Notes: generated by a model from the letters alone, not told the origin. DNA of 64,000 nt from Arcticibacter tournemirensis (GCF_006716645.1 NZ_VFPL01000001.1:1116001-1180000); one strand, 5' to 3'. Counted from the stretch's first letter, positions 46,856 to 58,234 are shown. Translations and numbers: made by a program.

Positions 46856-49135
46856 TTATTTGCTATAAACTGGCTTATGACGTTTTTCTGGTGATTTATA
46901 TTCCGCAGGCATTTCGTCGAGCGCTTTCAAAACGGTGAGGTGAGAAATGAGGTAAGCAAGGGTGCTTTCCGCGCCCTGGTTCCTGTTAAGCTTACCTTTC
47001 TGAAGACCGTCGCAACATCCCCTTGTTTCCGGATCGTACAGTGGTACCCGTAACTTATTATAGCCATGGAACCACATGAAGCAAAGATTCATTTTACGAA
47101 GCATCTCGGGGTTTTGGGTTAAGTGATATGCCTGATAGTACAGGAGTACCATGCCCATGGTTTCGATTGCCTGCTGATCGAAAACCGGCACGGGCTTACC
47201 CTTATGGAGCCATCCATCATTACCCACAGGGCTAAAGCAGTTGTCTTGAAATGTTACTTTTTCAAGGAAAACCATGGATTCGAATGCGGTATTTTTCACT
47301 TCTTCATTTGCAGTGATCTCTGCCGAATGCATAAGCGCAAGCGGCAGGATCGCATTGTCGTAGGTCATTACGTCCTCAAACCACTGCCAGTTATTTTTAT
47401 TGTCTTTCTTGTAAGCGCTGACAATGTAGGATGTAAGTCTGTCGAGTTCACTCATCATTCTTTCATCTGATGGATGGGCTTTGAGATAAAGTGAAATGCC
47501 TATCAAGGTGTTGGCGGCTCCCCGCAGATATTTTAAATCTTTAAAATGAGGGATTGAATGCTTGAATAGCTCCTGTCCGAACTCCCGATAGGAATTATTA
47601 GGCGCAGAATTTATAAGAAAGCCGAGTGCCCATATGGTGCGGCCAAACGAATCTTCGGATCCCTTTTCATCCAGATAGTTGCGATTAAAGCTTAAAAAGT
47701 TACGGAAGTAACCATCCTCGCGTTGCATGTAATGAATGTAACTAAGATAGACAGGAATAAGCTCAATAGGTTCTTTACTCTGAAACTGCTGATTCGCCAT
47801 CAGCATCAGGATAAGTGCGCGGGCATTGTCGTCAAGGCAATATCCTTCTTTGAAGTTTGGAATGCCGTATTTTGCATGTTGCATTAGTCCGGTGTAATCA
47901 GTCATCCGCCGGATATGCAACAGGCTGAACGCTGGCAGCTCGTCGTTTTCGGGCAGGCCAATTTTCGTTTTTCTATATATCGGCTTGCTGATTGCCTGGG
48001 TAAGAAGATTGATATAGTCGCGACCGATGTTAGGCCACTTGAGGTGTTTACCGTAATGAAGAGCGTTACTTCTCAATCTGTTTATCTTCGTTTCGTTGTC
48101 AAGAAGTTCTGTAATTATTTCGGCTAACGCGTTAAAGTCTTTAAAGTTAAATAGCCTGCCTCTGTTATCATCCAGTAATTCCTGTGCATGCCAGTAGGGG
48201 GTTGAGACTACAGCTGCCCCTGCACCAATAGCATATGAAAGGGTTCCGCTTGTAATTTGCGCTTCGTTCAGATACGGAGTCACATATATATGGCAGGCTG
48301 CCAGGAATTGTATAAGCTCTTCTTCTGCTACGAACTTATTGATAAAATGCAGATGATTTCGTACGCCCAATTTTTCTGCGAGTTGCTGGAGCGATTCACG
48401 GTATTCTTCTCCTGAGCTTTTTAACACGCCCGGATGGGTGTTCCCGAGGATCACATAATTGACGTCGGGGTGCTTGTCAATAATTATGGGCAGTGCTTTT
48501 ATCACCGTTTCTATTCCTTTGTTGCGGCTGAGAAGACCAAATGTAAAAAGCGTTCTTTTATCCTTAAAAGGCTCTAAAGCAGTCACAGGATTTTTGGCAG
48601 GTAGTGCCATGTCGGGAACCCCATGCTCTATTATTTTAATTTTATCTTCTGATATACCATATATGGAGGTAAGAAATTGAACGGCCCGCTTGCTCATTAC
48701 GACTATGTGGGCCGAATACTTTGAAATTTCTCTTGTTATAAGCTTTTGAACATAACTGGGTTCCCGAAGTACGGTGTGAAGTACTGTAATGACCGGTATT
48801 TCAAGCCCGGCTAGAAGCGATAGTATGTATATCCCGCTTTCTCCTCCGAAGATTCCGAATTCATGTTCAACGATGCATGCGTCCGCTCCGCTCTTATTGA
48901 TATACTCTGCCGCGGCCGTATAGTCCCGTTGCCTCTCCTGCCTGATGACAAACTTAACTTCAGGAGGATAATCGTATTGCTTTTTATCAGATGATTCATT
49001 TATAGCTACGACGAATGTGCTTTCTGCGGCCTTTTGATGAGGGAAGTTTGAATTAATTGCCTGGATCAAATTGTGATTGAATGTGGCAATCCCACATTGT
49101 CTGGGCAAATAAGTTGATATATAAGCTATTTTCAT
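46856..49135 (-). CDS. Two-domain protein: GT4 glycosyltransferase fused to an alpha/alpha-toroid domain
   Basis: 759 residues. Residues 1 to about 390 are a GT-B glycosyltransferase (MKIAYISTYLPRQCGIATFN, FGLLSRNKGIETVIKALP). Residues about 400-740 form a helical, glycosidase-like domain (YCLDDNARALILMLMA, SEDSFGRTIWALGFLI, RNQGAESTLAYL) of the six-hairpin type. Such a fusion next to GH130 suggests making and trimming of one glycan. Which sugar is unknown. Confidence 0.83.
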   Translation of the reverse strand: MKIAYISTYLPRQCGIATFNHNLIQAINSNFPHQKAAESTFVVAINESSDKKQYDYPPEVKFVIRQERQRDYTAAAEYINKSGADACIVEHEFGIFGGESGIYILSLLAGLEIPVITVLHTVLREPSYVQKLITREISKYSAHIVVMSKRAVQFLTSIYGISEDKIKIIEHGVPDMALPAKNPVTALEPFKDKRTLFTFGLLSRNKGIETVIKALPIIIDKHPDVNYVILGNTHPGVLKSSGEEYRESLQQLAEKLGVRNHLHFINKFVAEEELIQFLAACHIYVTPYLNEAQITSGTLSYAIGAGAAVVSTPYWHAQELLDDNRGRLFNFKDFNALAEIITELLDNETKINRLRSNALHYGKHLKWPNIGRDYINLLTQAISKPIYRKTKIGLPENDELPAFSLLHIRRMTDYTGLMQHAKYGIPNFKEGYCLDDNARALILMLMANQQFQSKEPIELIPVYLSYIHYMQREDGYFRNFLSFNRNYLDEKGSEDSFGRTIWALGFLINSAPNNSYREFGQELFKHSIPHFKDLKYLRGAANTLIGISLYLKAHPSDERMMSELDRLTSYIVSAYKKDNKNNWQWFEDVMTYDNAILPLALMHSAEITANEEVKNTAFESMVFLEKVTFQDNCFSPVGNDGWLHKGKPVPVFDQQAIETMGMVLLYYQAYHLTQNPEMLRKMNLCFMWFHGYNKLRVPLYDPETRGCCDGLQKGKLNRNQGAESTLAYLISHLTVLKALDEMPAEYKSPEKRHKPVYSK

Positions 49136-49282
49136 CCTTGGTCAAGTGTTAAGGGTAATCTGCTTTTTATTAAACCGTTTATTTCAGAGATTTGTTTTGG
49201 TTAACGGTAGGGAGCAGAAGGGTATTTGCAGGAATTGAAATCTTAAAAGGGATTTTGTTGTTAATTAAGAAACGCTTTTAAG

Positions 49283-49828
49283 ATGAACGATAAAACAGAA
49301 GTGATTCACGGCCATGTGGTTAATCAAATTATCAATGACGACGGGATATTCCCAAATAACCCGACTTTGCCGGTAATGGTGTATAAGGGTGCTATCCAGC
49401 TTCATCCTGATGATGAGCCGGAATGTATCCTTGCATTGTTTGAGAAGAATAACTGGAAAAATGGATGGAAAAATGGTATTTATGATTATCACCATTACCA
49501 CAGCAACACACATGAGGTACTTGGAATCTTTTGTGGCGTGGCGGATGTTCAATTGGGTGGTCCCGAAGGGATTTGCGTAGAGCTTAACCGGGGGGATGTG
49601 GTTGTTCTGCCGGCTGGAGTTGCTCATAAAAGCCTAAGTTCCAGCGACGATTTCCTTTGCGTGGGAGCTTACCCGGCAGGAGCTGAATATGACATTAATT
49701 ATGGAGAGGAAAATGAAAGAGCAAGGGCTATTGAAAACATCAGTAAGGTAAAGGTACCTCTCTTAGACCCCGTTTATGGAGAAAGTGGCCCATTGCCTGA
49801 ACATTGGAATTTTCAGCATCAAAAATAA
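49283..49828 (+). CDS. YjlB-like cupin protein
   Basis: A 181-residue cytoplasmic cupin with HHYHSNTHEVLGIFCG and GDVVVLPAGVAHKSL. The internal GCYPxG-type motif appears as GAYPAGAEYD. Relatives are uncharacterised. It precedes the sphingolipid block by 191 bp of AT-rich DNA in which I find no exact -7 box, so membership of that operon is not claimed. Confidence 0.82.
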   Translation: MNDKTEVIHGHVVNQIINDDGIFPNNPTLPVMVYKGAIQLHPDDEPECILALFEKNNWKNGWKNGIYDYHHYHSNTHEVLGIFCGVADVQLGGPEGICVELNRGDVVVLPAGVAHKSLSSSDDFLCVGAYPAGAEYDINYGEENERARAIENISKVKVPLLDPVYGESGPLPEHWNFQHQK

Positions 49829-49986
49829 ATAAGCCTTATCTTGTAAGTTTTTTAACTGTTATGAAATTTATTATCTTTATTGCATTTTTATAATTATATA
49901 GTTGGTGAAGTTTTCGACTTTTTCAGATATTTGGTCAAAAAAAGACAAAAAAAATACCAAAAAAAAGCAAATAATCAGATAAATGA

Positions 49987-51216
<1,230 letters not shown>

Positions 51217-51221
51217 TAAAA

Positions 51222-52343
51222 ATGAAACAGGTAAGACCGATTGATGTACATAAAGAAGTAAAGAGCTTTATAGATTTCCCCCATGATTTATATAAGAGTG
51301 ATCCGAACTATGTTCCGGAGCTTTATGTAGCACAAAGAGATTTGCTTACCCCTGGTAAACATCCTTTTCATGATCATTCTAAAGTTCAGTTGTTTCTGGC
51401 GAGTGATGGAAAGGTTACTACAGGCAGAATAGCTGCGATACTGAACAACAATCATAACGCTTTCAGTAATTCGAGCGACGGCTTTTTCGGCTTTTTCGAT
51501 TGTATAAACGATCAGGAAACCGCCGACATGCTTTTCGGAGCGGCTGAAAAATGGCTTAAGGAAAATGGTGCGAATACGATCATCGGGCCCGAAAACTTCT
51601 CAACTAACGAAACATTAGGGTTACTGATCGAGGGATTTGATAGTCCTCCGGTTGTTATGATGCCTTATAATGCACCTTACTACCGTCAGTTGCTGGAAAA
51701 GGCAGGCTTTAAGAAGAAAATTGACCTTCTGGCCTATGATGTACCGTATGATACGCATAATGATCGATCTGTAAAGTTGTTAGACACGCTTGAGGAAAGG
51801 TTGAGAAGAAGGAATATCGTGATTCGCAAGATCAGTATGAAGAGTTTTTGGGAGGATGCGAAGAAGGCGAGAGACGTATATAACGAGGCGTGGGGCGATA
51901 ACCTGGGTTTTGTGCCCATGACGGAGAAAGAATTTCATCACATGGCGAAAGATCTAAAGATGATACTGAATCCGGATTTTTGTCTTATTGCCGAGCAGGA
52001 AGGTAAGTTTGTTGGCTTCGCTCTTGGTGTGCCGGATATTAATCAGATCCAGATCAAAATAAAAAGGGGACGACTGCTGCCTTTTGGAATTTTTAAACTT
52101 CTTACTGGGATGAAGAAAATCGACCGGTTGCGTGTGATGATTCTGGGCGTAGTTGACGGTTATCGAAAGTCGGGAATTGAGGCCTGTCTCTATGGAACTA
52201 TTATAAAAAACGCGAGGAAGAACAACATTAAAGGCGCGGAATGTTCCTGGATGCTTGAGGATAACTATTTGATGAATAATGCCATCGAACAAATAAACGG
52301 TGTTGTATATAAGAAATACCGGATATTTGAGAAATCCATATGA
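51222..52343 (+). CDS. GNAT-like acyltransferase, candidate ceramide synthase
   Basis: A 373-residue protein of the YghO-like family: N-terminal DVHKEVKSFIDFPHDLYKSD, GFFGFFDCINDQETADML, TNETLGLLIEGFDSPPVVMM and a C-terminal GNAT fold. It sits 5 nt after spt. Bacterial ceramide synthases described in Caulobacter are GNAT-like enzymes encoded near spt, so I infer that this one N-acylates sphinganine. The family assignment is firm, the reaction is inference. Confidence 0.78.
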   Translation: MKQVRPIDVHKEVKSFIDFPHDLYKSDPNYVPELYVAQRDLLTPGKHPFHDHSKVQLFLASDGKVTTGRIAAILNNNHNAFSNSSDGFFGFFDCINDQETADMLFGAAEKWLKENGANTIIGPENFSTNETLGLLIEGFDSPPVVMMPYNAPYYRQLLEKAGFKKKIDLLAYDVPYDTHNDRSVKLLDTLEERLRRRNIVIRKISMKSFWEDAKKARDVYNEAWGDNLGFVPMTEKEFHHMAKDLKMILNPDFCLIAEQEGKFVGFALGVPDINQIQIKIKRGRLLPFGIFKLLTGMKKIDRLRVMILGVVDGYRKSGIEACLYGTIIKNARKNNIKGAECSWMLEDNYLMNNAIEQINGVVYKKYRIFEKSI

Positions 52344-52429
52344 GCTTGTTATGAGTATTAACGAAAGTTCGCCAGCCGTACTAAGGGGGTACTGATCGTT
52401 GCGTTATGGATAAGAAATAATTTATTTGA

Positions 52430-53422
52430 ATGAAAAAGCGGGTGTTAATTACAGGAGCTTCTGGCTTTGTTGGTTTTCATCTTATTGAAAAAGCCCTGCA
52501 GCAGGAGATGGAAGTTTTTGCAGCTGTACGGCCTTCAAGTAAGGTAGAACATTTAATGTCCCTTCCGGTAAAGTTTATTACCCTTAATCTATCAGATAAG
52601 GCTGTGTTAAAGTCGCAGCTAGAAGAGAATCAGTTTGATTATATCATTCACGGAGCGGGGTTAACGAAGGCTAAAACACAGCAGGAATACGATTATGTAA
52701 ACGCCTTGCTTAGCCGTAACCTCGCCGAAGCGGCAAGTACAGCAAGTATTCCCCTGAAGAAATTTGTCTTTATCAGCAGTTTGGCAGCACAGGGTCCTTT
52801 GAACGAAAGTTCAGGGATCATTGAGTCTGACGGTCCTGCACATCCGGTGACAGCGTATGGCAGAAGTAAACTGCTCGCGGAAGAATATCTGAGCCATGTG
52901 GAGTCTCTGCCACTCGTTGTTCTCCGTCCCACTGCGGTTTACGGTCCCAGGGAACAGGACATCTATATATTAATAAGTTCGATTGCCAGGGGGCTGGAGC
53001 CCTATATTGGACGGCTAGAGCAGAAGTTGAGCTTTATTTATGTCAAAGATCTTGCTGATGCTGTTGTTCTGGCACTTCAATCTGAGAAAGCAGGACCGGA
53101 TGCTTATAACGTTTCTGACGGTAGGGTGTATGATAGGTATGCCCTGGCAGATATTGTAAAACGGCATCTCGGAAAGAGCACGCTGAAGTTTCATCTCCCA
53201 ACTGGCATAGTGGCAGTACTGGCGTCACTTATGGAAGGAATTTACAGCTTTAGCAAGAAGACGCCCGCTCTGAACAAAGAAAAGCTAAATGAACTTAGTG
53301 CCGTGAACTGGTCGTGTAGTATCGGGAATATACAAAGAGATCTGAATTTTATTCCGGCTTACGATTTGGAGAGAGGACTAGCAGAAACACTTGACTGGTA
53401 TAAAACAAATAAATGGATTTAG
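52430..53422 (+). CDS. NAD-dependent epimerase/dehydratase, candidate ceramide reductase
   Basis: A 330-residue extended SDR: Rossmann motif GASGFVGFHL at the N-terminus and catalytic YGRSK preceded by FISSLAAQGP. Its place after spt and the GNAT enzyme parallels the bacterial spt-ceramide synthase-CerR set, in which the SDR reduces the 3-keto group. This is inferred from context; nucleotide-sugar activity cannot be ruled out from sequence. Confidence 0.8.
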   Translation: MKKRVLITGASGFVGFHLIEKALQQEMEVFAAVRPSSKVEHLMSLPVKFITLNLSDKAVLKSQLEENQFDYIIHGAGLTKAKTQQEYDYVNALLSRNLAEAASTASIPLKKFVFISSLAAQGPLNESSGIIESDGPAHPVTAYGRSKLLAEEYLSHVESLPLVVLRPTAVYGPREQDIYILISSIARGLEPYIGRLEQKLSFIYVKDLADAVVLALQSEKAGPDAYNVSDGRVYDRYALADIVKRHLGKSTLKFHLPTGIVAVLASLMEGIYSFSKKTPALNKEKLNELSAVNWSCSIGNIQRDLNFIPAYDLERGLAETLDWYKTNKWI

Positions 53423-53489
53423 AAGTATTGCGTTTCAGAATAACTATAGCAGAATAAAAATTAATATTCAACAATTAATATAAACAAAA

Positions 53490-54818
53490 ATGAAAGAATA
53501 TGTAGAACCAGCTGAAGGTAAGCTGGGAATCCTGATCCCTGGATTAGGAGCTGTTGCAACTACTTTAATAGCCGGTGTTGAGGCTGTACGTAAGGGTCTT
53601 GCGCAGCCTATCGGCTCGCTTACCCAAATGGGCAGTATCCGCTTAGGAAAGAGAACAGAGAACAAGTATCCTAAAATTAAAGACTTTGTGCCTCTCGCTG
53701 ACCTTAACGATATCGTTTTTGGCGGATGGGATGTTTACGAAGATAATGTGTACGATGCGGCGATGAAGGCTAAGGTGCTTGATGCCGGACTTCTGACAGC
53801 TATTAAGCCCGAGCTTGAAGCTTTAGTGCCCATGAAGGCTGCTTTCGACAAGCGTTATGTAAAAAATCTGGATGGTACCAACATCAAATCATTTACAACA
53901 AAGAAAGATCTTGCTGATCAGGTTCGTGAAGACATCCGTAATTTTAAAGCAAAGACCGGATGTACGAGAGTTGTAATGGTATGGTGTGGTTCGACTGAAA
54001 TCTATCAGGTAGAAGGACCAGTACATCATTCTATCGCGGCTTTTGAAGCAGGTTTGGAGAATAATGACGATCATATATCACCAAGTATGATCTATGCATA
54101 TGCCGCCCTTAAGGAAGATGTGCCTTATGTAAATGGTGCTCCTAATCTTACTGTAGACACTCCGGCACTTGTAGAGCTGGCAAAGGAAACAGGAAACCCT
54201 ATAGCGGGTAAGGACTTTAAAACCGGTCAGACTTTAATGAAGACCATTATTGCTCCCGGTTTAAGTGCAAGGGCGTTAGGTGTTAGAGGGTGGTTTTCAA
54301 CCAATATACTTGGGAACAGAGACGGATTAGTTTTGGATGATCCTGATAACTTTAAAACAAAAGAAGTTTCAAAGTTAAGTGTGCTGGATGAAATATTCCG
54401 TCCGGATGTTAATCCTGAATTGTATAGTGAGCTTTATCATAAAGTGAGAATTAATTACTATCCTCCTCACGGCGATAACAAAGAGAGCTGGGATAACATC
54501 GACATCTTCGGATGGCTGGGATATCCGATGCAGATCAAGATCAACTTCCTTTGCCGCGACTCAATTCTTGCTGCTCCGGTTGCGTTGGATCTTGCCCTGT
54601 TCACTGATCTGGCGAAACGTGCGGGAATGAGTGGAATTCAGGAATGGCTTTCATTTTATCTTAAATCGCCTCAGACCGCTGAAGGTCTGCGTCCTGAACA
54701 TGATATCTTCAAACAGTTGATGAAGTTACAAAATACACTTCGTCATATGATGGGGGAAGACCTTATAACTCATCTCGGACTGGATTACTACCAGGATATT
54801 GTAGATTCAATGCACTAA
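53490..54818 (+). CDS. Inositol-3-phosphate synthase
   Basis: Converts glucose 6-phosphate to 1L-myo-inositol 3-phosphate using NAD. The N-terminal glycine motif ILIPGLGAVATTLIAGVE, the GNRDGLVLDDPDNF region and the C-terminal half typical of Bacteroidota/actinobacterial MIPS are present; 442 residues. Its TAA is immediately followed by the next ATG (zero spacing). Provides the head group for inositol lipids made by the downstream genes. Confidence 0.94.
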   Translation: MKEYVEPAEGKLGILIPGLGAVATTLIAGVEAVRKGLAQPIGSLTQMGSIRLGKRTENKYPKIKDFVPLADLNDIVFGGWDVYEDNVYDAAMKAKVLDAGLLTAIKPELEALVPMKAAFDKRYVKNLDGTNIKSFTTKKDLADQVREDIRNFKAKTGCTRVVMVWCGSTEIYQVEGPVHHSIAAFEAGLENNDDHISPSMIYAYAALKEDVPYVNGAPNLTVDTPALVELAKETGNPIAGKDFKTGQTLMKTIIAPGLSARALGVRGWFSTNILGNRDGLVLDDPDNFKTKEVSKLSVLDEIFRPDVNPELYSELYHKVRINYYPPHGDNKESWDNIDIFGWLGYPMQIKINFLCRDSILAAPVALDLALFTDLAKRAGMSGIQEWLSFYLKSPQTAEGLRPEHDIFKQLMKLQNTLRHMMGEDLITHLGLDYYQDIVDSMH

Positions 54819-55271
54819 ATGTATAAATTAATTTCCACTGGTTTTGGTATAGGATATATCCCGAAAGGAGGAGGGACAGTCGCTTCTGTCTTTTGCTGTC
54901 TTTGCATGTATCTAACTCAGACCGGTGGAAATTCCTACAATATTTTTACTTCGGCCATCGTTACCGTCGTTTTGATAACGCTCGGTGTTCTAGCTTCCCA
55001 TAAGATGGAACCAATTTGGGGAAAAGATAATTATCGCGTAGTAATTGACGAAATAGCCGGTATGTGGATAAGTATGCTTTTTATACCTATTGGCATAACT
55101 TACTTATTAGTAGGATTAATATTGTTCCGGGTATTTGATATAGGTAAGCCATTTTTCATTCGGAAAATGGAAAAGTTACCGGGGGGGATTGGTGTGATGA
55201 TGGATGACGTTCTGGCAGGGATATATGCGAATATTAGTCTGCAGATTGTCATTGCATGCAATTTGCTTTAA
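54819..55271 (+). CDS. PgpA-family phosphatase, candidate phosphatidylinositol-phosphate phosphatase
   Basis: A 150-residue membrane protein of the phosphatidylglycerophosphatase A family with VVIDEIAGMW, FRVFDIGKPFFI and LPGGIGVMMDDVLAGIYAN. In an inositol-lipid cluster it more likely removes phosphate from phosphatidylinositol phosphate than from PGP. That is inference from context. Confidence 0.85.
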   Translation: MYKLISTGFGIGYIPKGGGTVASVFCCLCMYLTQTGGNSYNIFTSAIVTVVLITLGVLASHKMEPIWGKDNYRVVIDEIAGMWISMLFIPIGITYLLVGLILFRVFDIGKPFFIRKMEKLPGGIGVMMDDVLAGIYANISLQIVIACNLL

Positions 55272-55277
55272 AAAAAT

Positions 55278-55655
55278 ATGCAAAAGTTTCTAAAAGCGCA
55301 GGTAGCTTCATTTTCTGGTACGGTTGTTGACTTTTTAACTACTTTAGTCAGTGTTGAAATTTTTAATATATGGTACGTCAATGGCAATCTCACCGGAAAT
55401 GTTTGTGGGGGAATAACAAACTTCTACCTGGGAAGAAACTGGGTTTTTAATTCCAGGAATAAAAAAGTGTATATCCAGGGAGTTAAATATAGTATGGTAT
55501 GGGCTGGGAGCATCACACTTAACACTTCGGGCGTATTTGCTTTAACTCATTATTGCGGTATAAATTACATAGTGAGTAAAGTTATAGCTTCCGTAGTCGT
55601 CGGGTTTACCTACAACTATCTTTTACAAAATTATTTCGTCTTTAAGCAATCGTGA
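55278..55655 (+). CDS. GtrA-like membrane protein
   Basis: A 125-residue protein with four predicted membrane helices and the GtrA-like segments NFYLGRNWVFNS and YNYLLQNYFVF. GtrA proteins are proposed flippases for lipid-linked sugars. Here it could move or modify an inositol lipid, which is inference. Starts 6 nt after the PgpA-like gene; its stop overlaps the next start (GTGA). Confidence 0.82.
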   Translation: MQKFLKAQVASFSGTVVDFLTTLVSVEIFNIWYVNGNLTGNVCGGITNFYLGRNWVFNSRNKKVYIQGVKYSMVWAGSITLNTSGVFALTHYCGINYIVSKVIASVVVGFTYNYLLQNYFVFKQS

Positions 55656-58231
55656 ATATCAACAATATATATATAGGCATCAGATATGGTTTGGTCGGCG
55701 TGCTGACTTTTTTATCATTTTTGTCAGTTGCGCAAACTTTAGTAAGAGGAGTAGTGACTGACGCTAAGACGAAGGAAACACTGCCCTATGTCAGTATTAC
55801 TATTCCTGGTACGTCGCTGGGCATAAGTACCGATGCTGACGGTAAGTATTCCATGAAGATAGGTGGGGGATATAATAAAATCACTTTTACCTATGTAGGC
55901 TATAATTCTCTTACGAAAGTTATTATTCCGGGCCGTGAACAAACGTTAAATGTTCAGTTGCAGGTATCGAGTTCGAGAATGCTGAATGAGGTAGTTGTAA
56001 AATCGGGCAGGCGAAAGAAGTACCGGAATAAAGGAAACCCGGCTGTAGAGCTAATAGAGCGGGTTATAGCTAATAAATCAAAGAACAGGCTAGAAAGTTA
56101 CCCTTACATAGAGTATGAAAAATATGAAAAGCTTTCGTTTGCTTTAAGCGATATTACCGATAAGTTTCGTAATAAAAGGATCTTTCGAAACTACCAGTTC
56201 CTTTTTAAGAATCAGGATTCAACAGCCATTGGAGGAACAACCATTCTTCCGGTATATATGGAAGAAACGCTGTCAAAAAATTATTACAGGAAGAATCCGG
56301 AAGAGAATAAATCAGTTATTCTTGCAAAGAACAAAGTTGACTTTGATCCAAAGTATATTGATCAGCAGGGGGTAAGCGCCTATTTGAATCGGATGTATCA
56401 GGATATAAACATATATGACAACAACATAACGGTTATAAGCAACCAGTTTCTAAGTCCGATTGCGAACAGTGCGCCTACTTTTTATTTATACTTTATAACC
56501 GATACAGTTACCAGAGGCAACGATAAACTGGTTGAATTAAGTTTTGCGCCTCGCAATAAAGGCGATATGCTTTTCCAAGGGAAACTCTATATCACTATGG
56601 ATGGCAGTTATGCCGTGGATAATGCCTATTTGACAGTTCACAAGGATATTAATTTAAATTTTGTAAGGCAGTTTGAGAGTCGTCTGGAGTTTGAGAAGAA
56701 TCAGGAAGATGGACGCTATCATCTTAGCAAAAGTACTCTTAATATAAATTTCGGGATAAGCAAGAATAAGGGAACGGGCGTTTTTGGTGAGCGGACGGTT
56801 TCATTCAAAGATTATAAGACAAATGTGCCCGCTCCCGACAGCATCTATAACGGCCCTGCTGTTATTGTTGCCCAGAATGAAGTAAGTAAAAGTAACCTAA
56901 GCAAGGAGCAGTTCTGGCAACAAAAGCGCCATGAACAGTTGTCATCGTCGGAAAGGGGTGTTTACAGGAATATAGACAGTCTTCAGAACATGAAGTCATT
57001 CAGGCAAACGATGGAACTTGTGACTTTTCTTTTTGCCGGATATAAATCGTTCGGGCCATTTGAAGTGGGGCCTGCAAATACATTTTACAGTTTTAATCCG
57101 GTAGAGGGATTCAGGCTACGGCTCGGCGGGCGAACCACACCTGAACTTAGCAAGAGGTACTATTTTGAAACTTATGGGGCTTATGGGTTCAAAGATGAAA
57201 AATGGAAGTATTTTGGGAGTGCTACTTATTCTATCAACAATAAATCTATATATGCTTTCCCCCAGCACTATATAAGAACAAGTTTCCAGCGCGACACCAA
57301 AATTCCCGGACAGGAGCTTCAGTTTGTTCAGGAAGACAATTTTCTGCTGTCTTTTAAACGGGGGGAAAATGATCGCTGGTTATACAATGACCTTTGGCGG
57401 ATTGATTATGTTCATGAGTTTGAGAATCATTTCTCTTATAACGTAGGATTCAAAAAATGGAAGCAAACACCGGCAGGGTCTCTACGATATAACAATGTTC
57501 AAAATAATGAATTGCATCGTGTTGAGAATATTAATACATCAGAATTAAGTTTGGAACTGCGTTATGCGCCTAATGAGAAGTTTTATCAGGGGAAGATATA
57601 CCGTATACCAGTGTATGGCCCAGATCCGGTGTTTACACTTCGTTACACACAAGGAATAAAAGGCTTATTTGACGGGGAATACAACTATGGGAATCTTACT
57701 GGTAACATCCAGAAACGATTTTATCTTTCACAGCTTGGCTACACTGACATGACGGTTGAAGGTGGGTATATATTCGGACAGGCGCCATTTGCTCTTCTTG
57801 CTATTCACAGGGCTAATCAGACGTACGCTTATCAGCTGAATTCCTATAATCTCATGAATTTTCTTGAATTTGTGAGTGATCATTACGCCAGTTTGAATAT
57901 TGATCACAGTTTCAATGGATTCTTTTTGAATAAGATTCCGCTATTGAAGAAATTGAAGCTGAGAGAAGTGGTGACCTTTAAAGGCCTTTACGGAGGCATA
58001 AGAAGCGAAAACGACCCTCTAGTTCATCCTGAACTCCTGACCTTTCCTACCAACGGTGAGGGGGTAAGAACCACTTACACGCTCGAAAAGCAGCCTTATA
58101 TTGAAGGAAGTGTTGGATTGGCAAACATTTTCAAACTATTTAGAGTAGATTTAGTGAAGCGTTTCAACTATCTTGAAAATCCTGAAGTTTCAGAATGGGG
58201 TGTAAGAGCGCGGGTAAAATTCGATTTCTAA
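55652..58231 (+). CDS. DUF5686 outer-membrane protein with carboxypeptidase-like N-terminal domain
   Basis: 859 residues: GTG start overlapping the GtrA-like stop by 4 bp, signal peptide ending near FLSVAQ, a carboxypeptidase-D-like beta-sandwich (GVVTDAKTKETLPYVSITIP), then the DUF5686 region and a C-terminal beta-barrel ending in aromatic residues (VRARVKFDF). DUF5686 proteins occur widely in Bacteroidota without known function. The tight coupling to lipid genes suggests a part in moving or anchoring the lipid product at the outer membrane. Confidence 0.87.
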   Translation: MNINNIYIGIRYGLVGVLTFLSFLSVAQTLVRGVVTDAKTKETLPYVSITIPGTSLGISTDADGKYSMKIGGGYNKITFTYVGYNSLTKVIIPGREQTLNVQLQVSSSRMLNEVVVKSGRRKKYRNKGNPAVELIERVIANKSKNRLESYPYIEYEKYEKLSFALSDITDKFRNKRIFRNYQFLFKNQDSTAIGGTTILPVYMEETLSKNYYRKNPEENKSVILAKNKVDFDPKYIDQQGVSAYLNRMYQDINIYDNNITVISNQFLSPIANSAPTFYLYFITDTVTRGNDKLVELSFAPRNKGDMLFQGKLYITMDGSYAVDNAYLTVHKDINLNFVRQFESRLEFEKNQEDGRYHLSKSTLNINFGISKNKGTGVFGERTVSFKDYKTNVPAPDSIYNGPAVIVAQNEVSKSNLSKEQFWQQKRHEQLSSSERGVYRNIDSLQNMKSFRQTMELVTFLFAGYKSFGPFEVGPANTFYSFNPVEGFRLRLGGRTTPELSKRYYFETYGAYGFKDEKWKYFGSATYSINNKSIYAFPQHYIRTSFQRDTKIPGQELQFVQEDNFLLSFKRGENDRWLYNDLWRIDYVHEFENHFSYNVGFKKWKQTPAGSLRYNNVQNNELHRVENINTSELSLELRYAPNEKFYQGKIYRIPVYGPDPVFTLRYTQGIKGLFDGEYNYGNLTGNIQKRFYLSQLGYTDMTVEGGYIFGQAPFALLAIHRANQTYAYQLNSYNLMNFLEFVSDHYASLNIDHSFNGFFLNKIPLLKKLKLREVVTFKGLYGGIRSENDPLVHPELLTFPTNGEGVRTTYTLEKQPYIEGSVGLANIFKLFRVDLVKRFNYLENPEVSEWGVRARVKFDF

Positions 58232-58234
58232 CAT

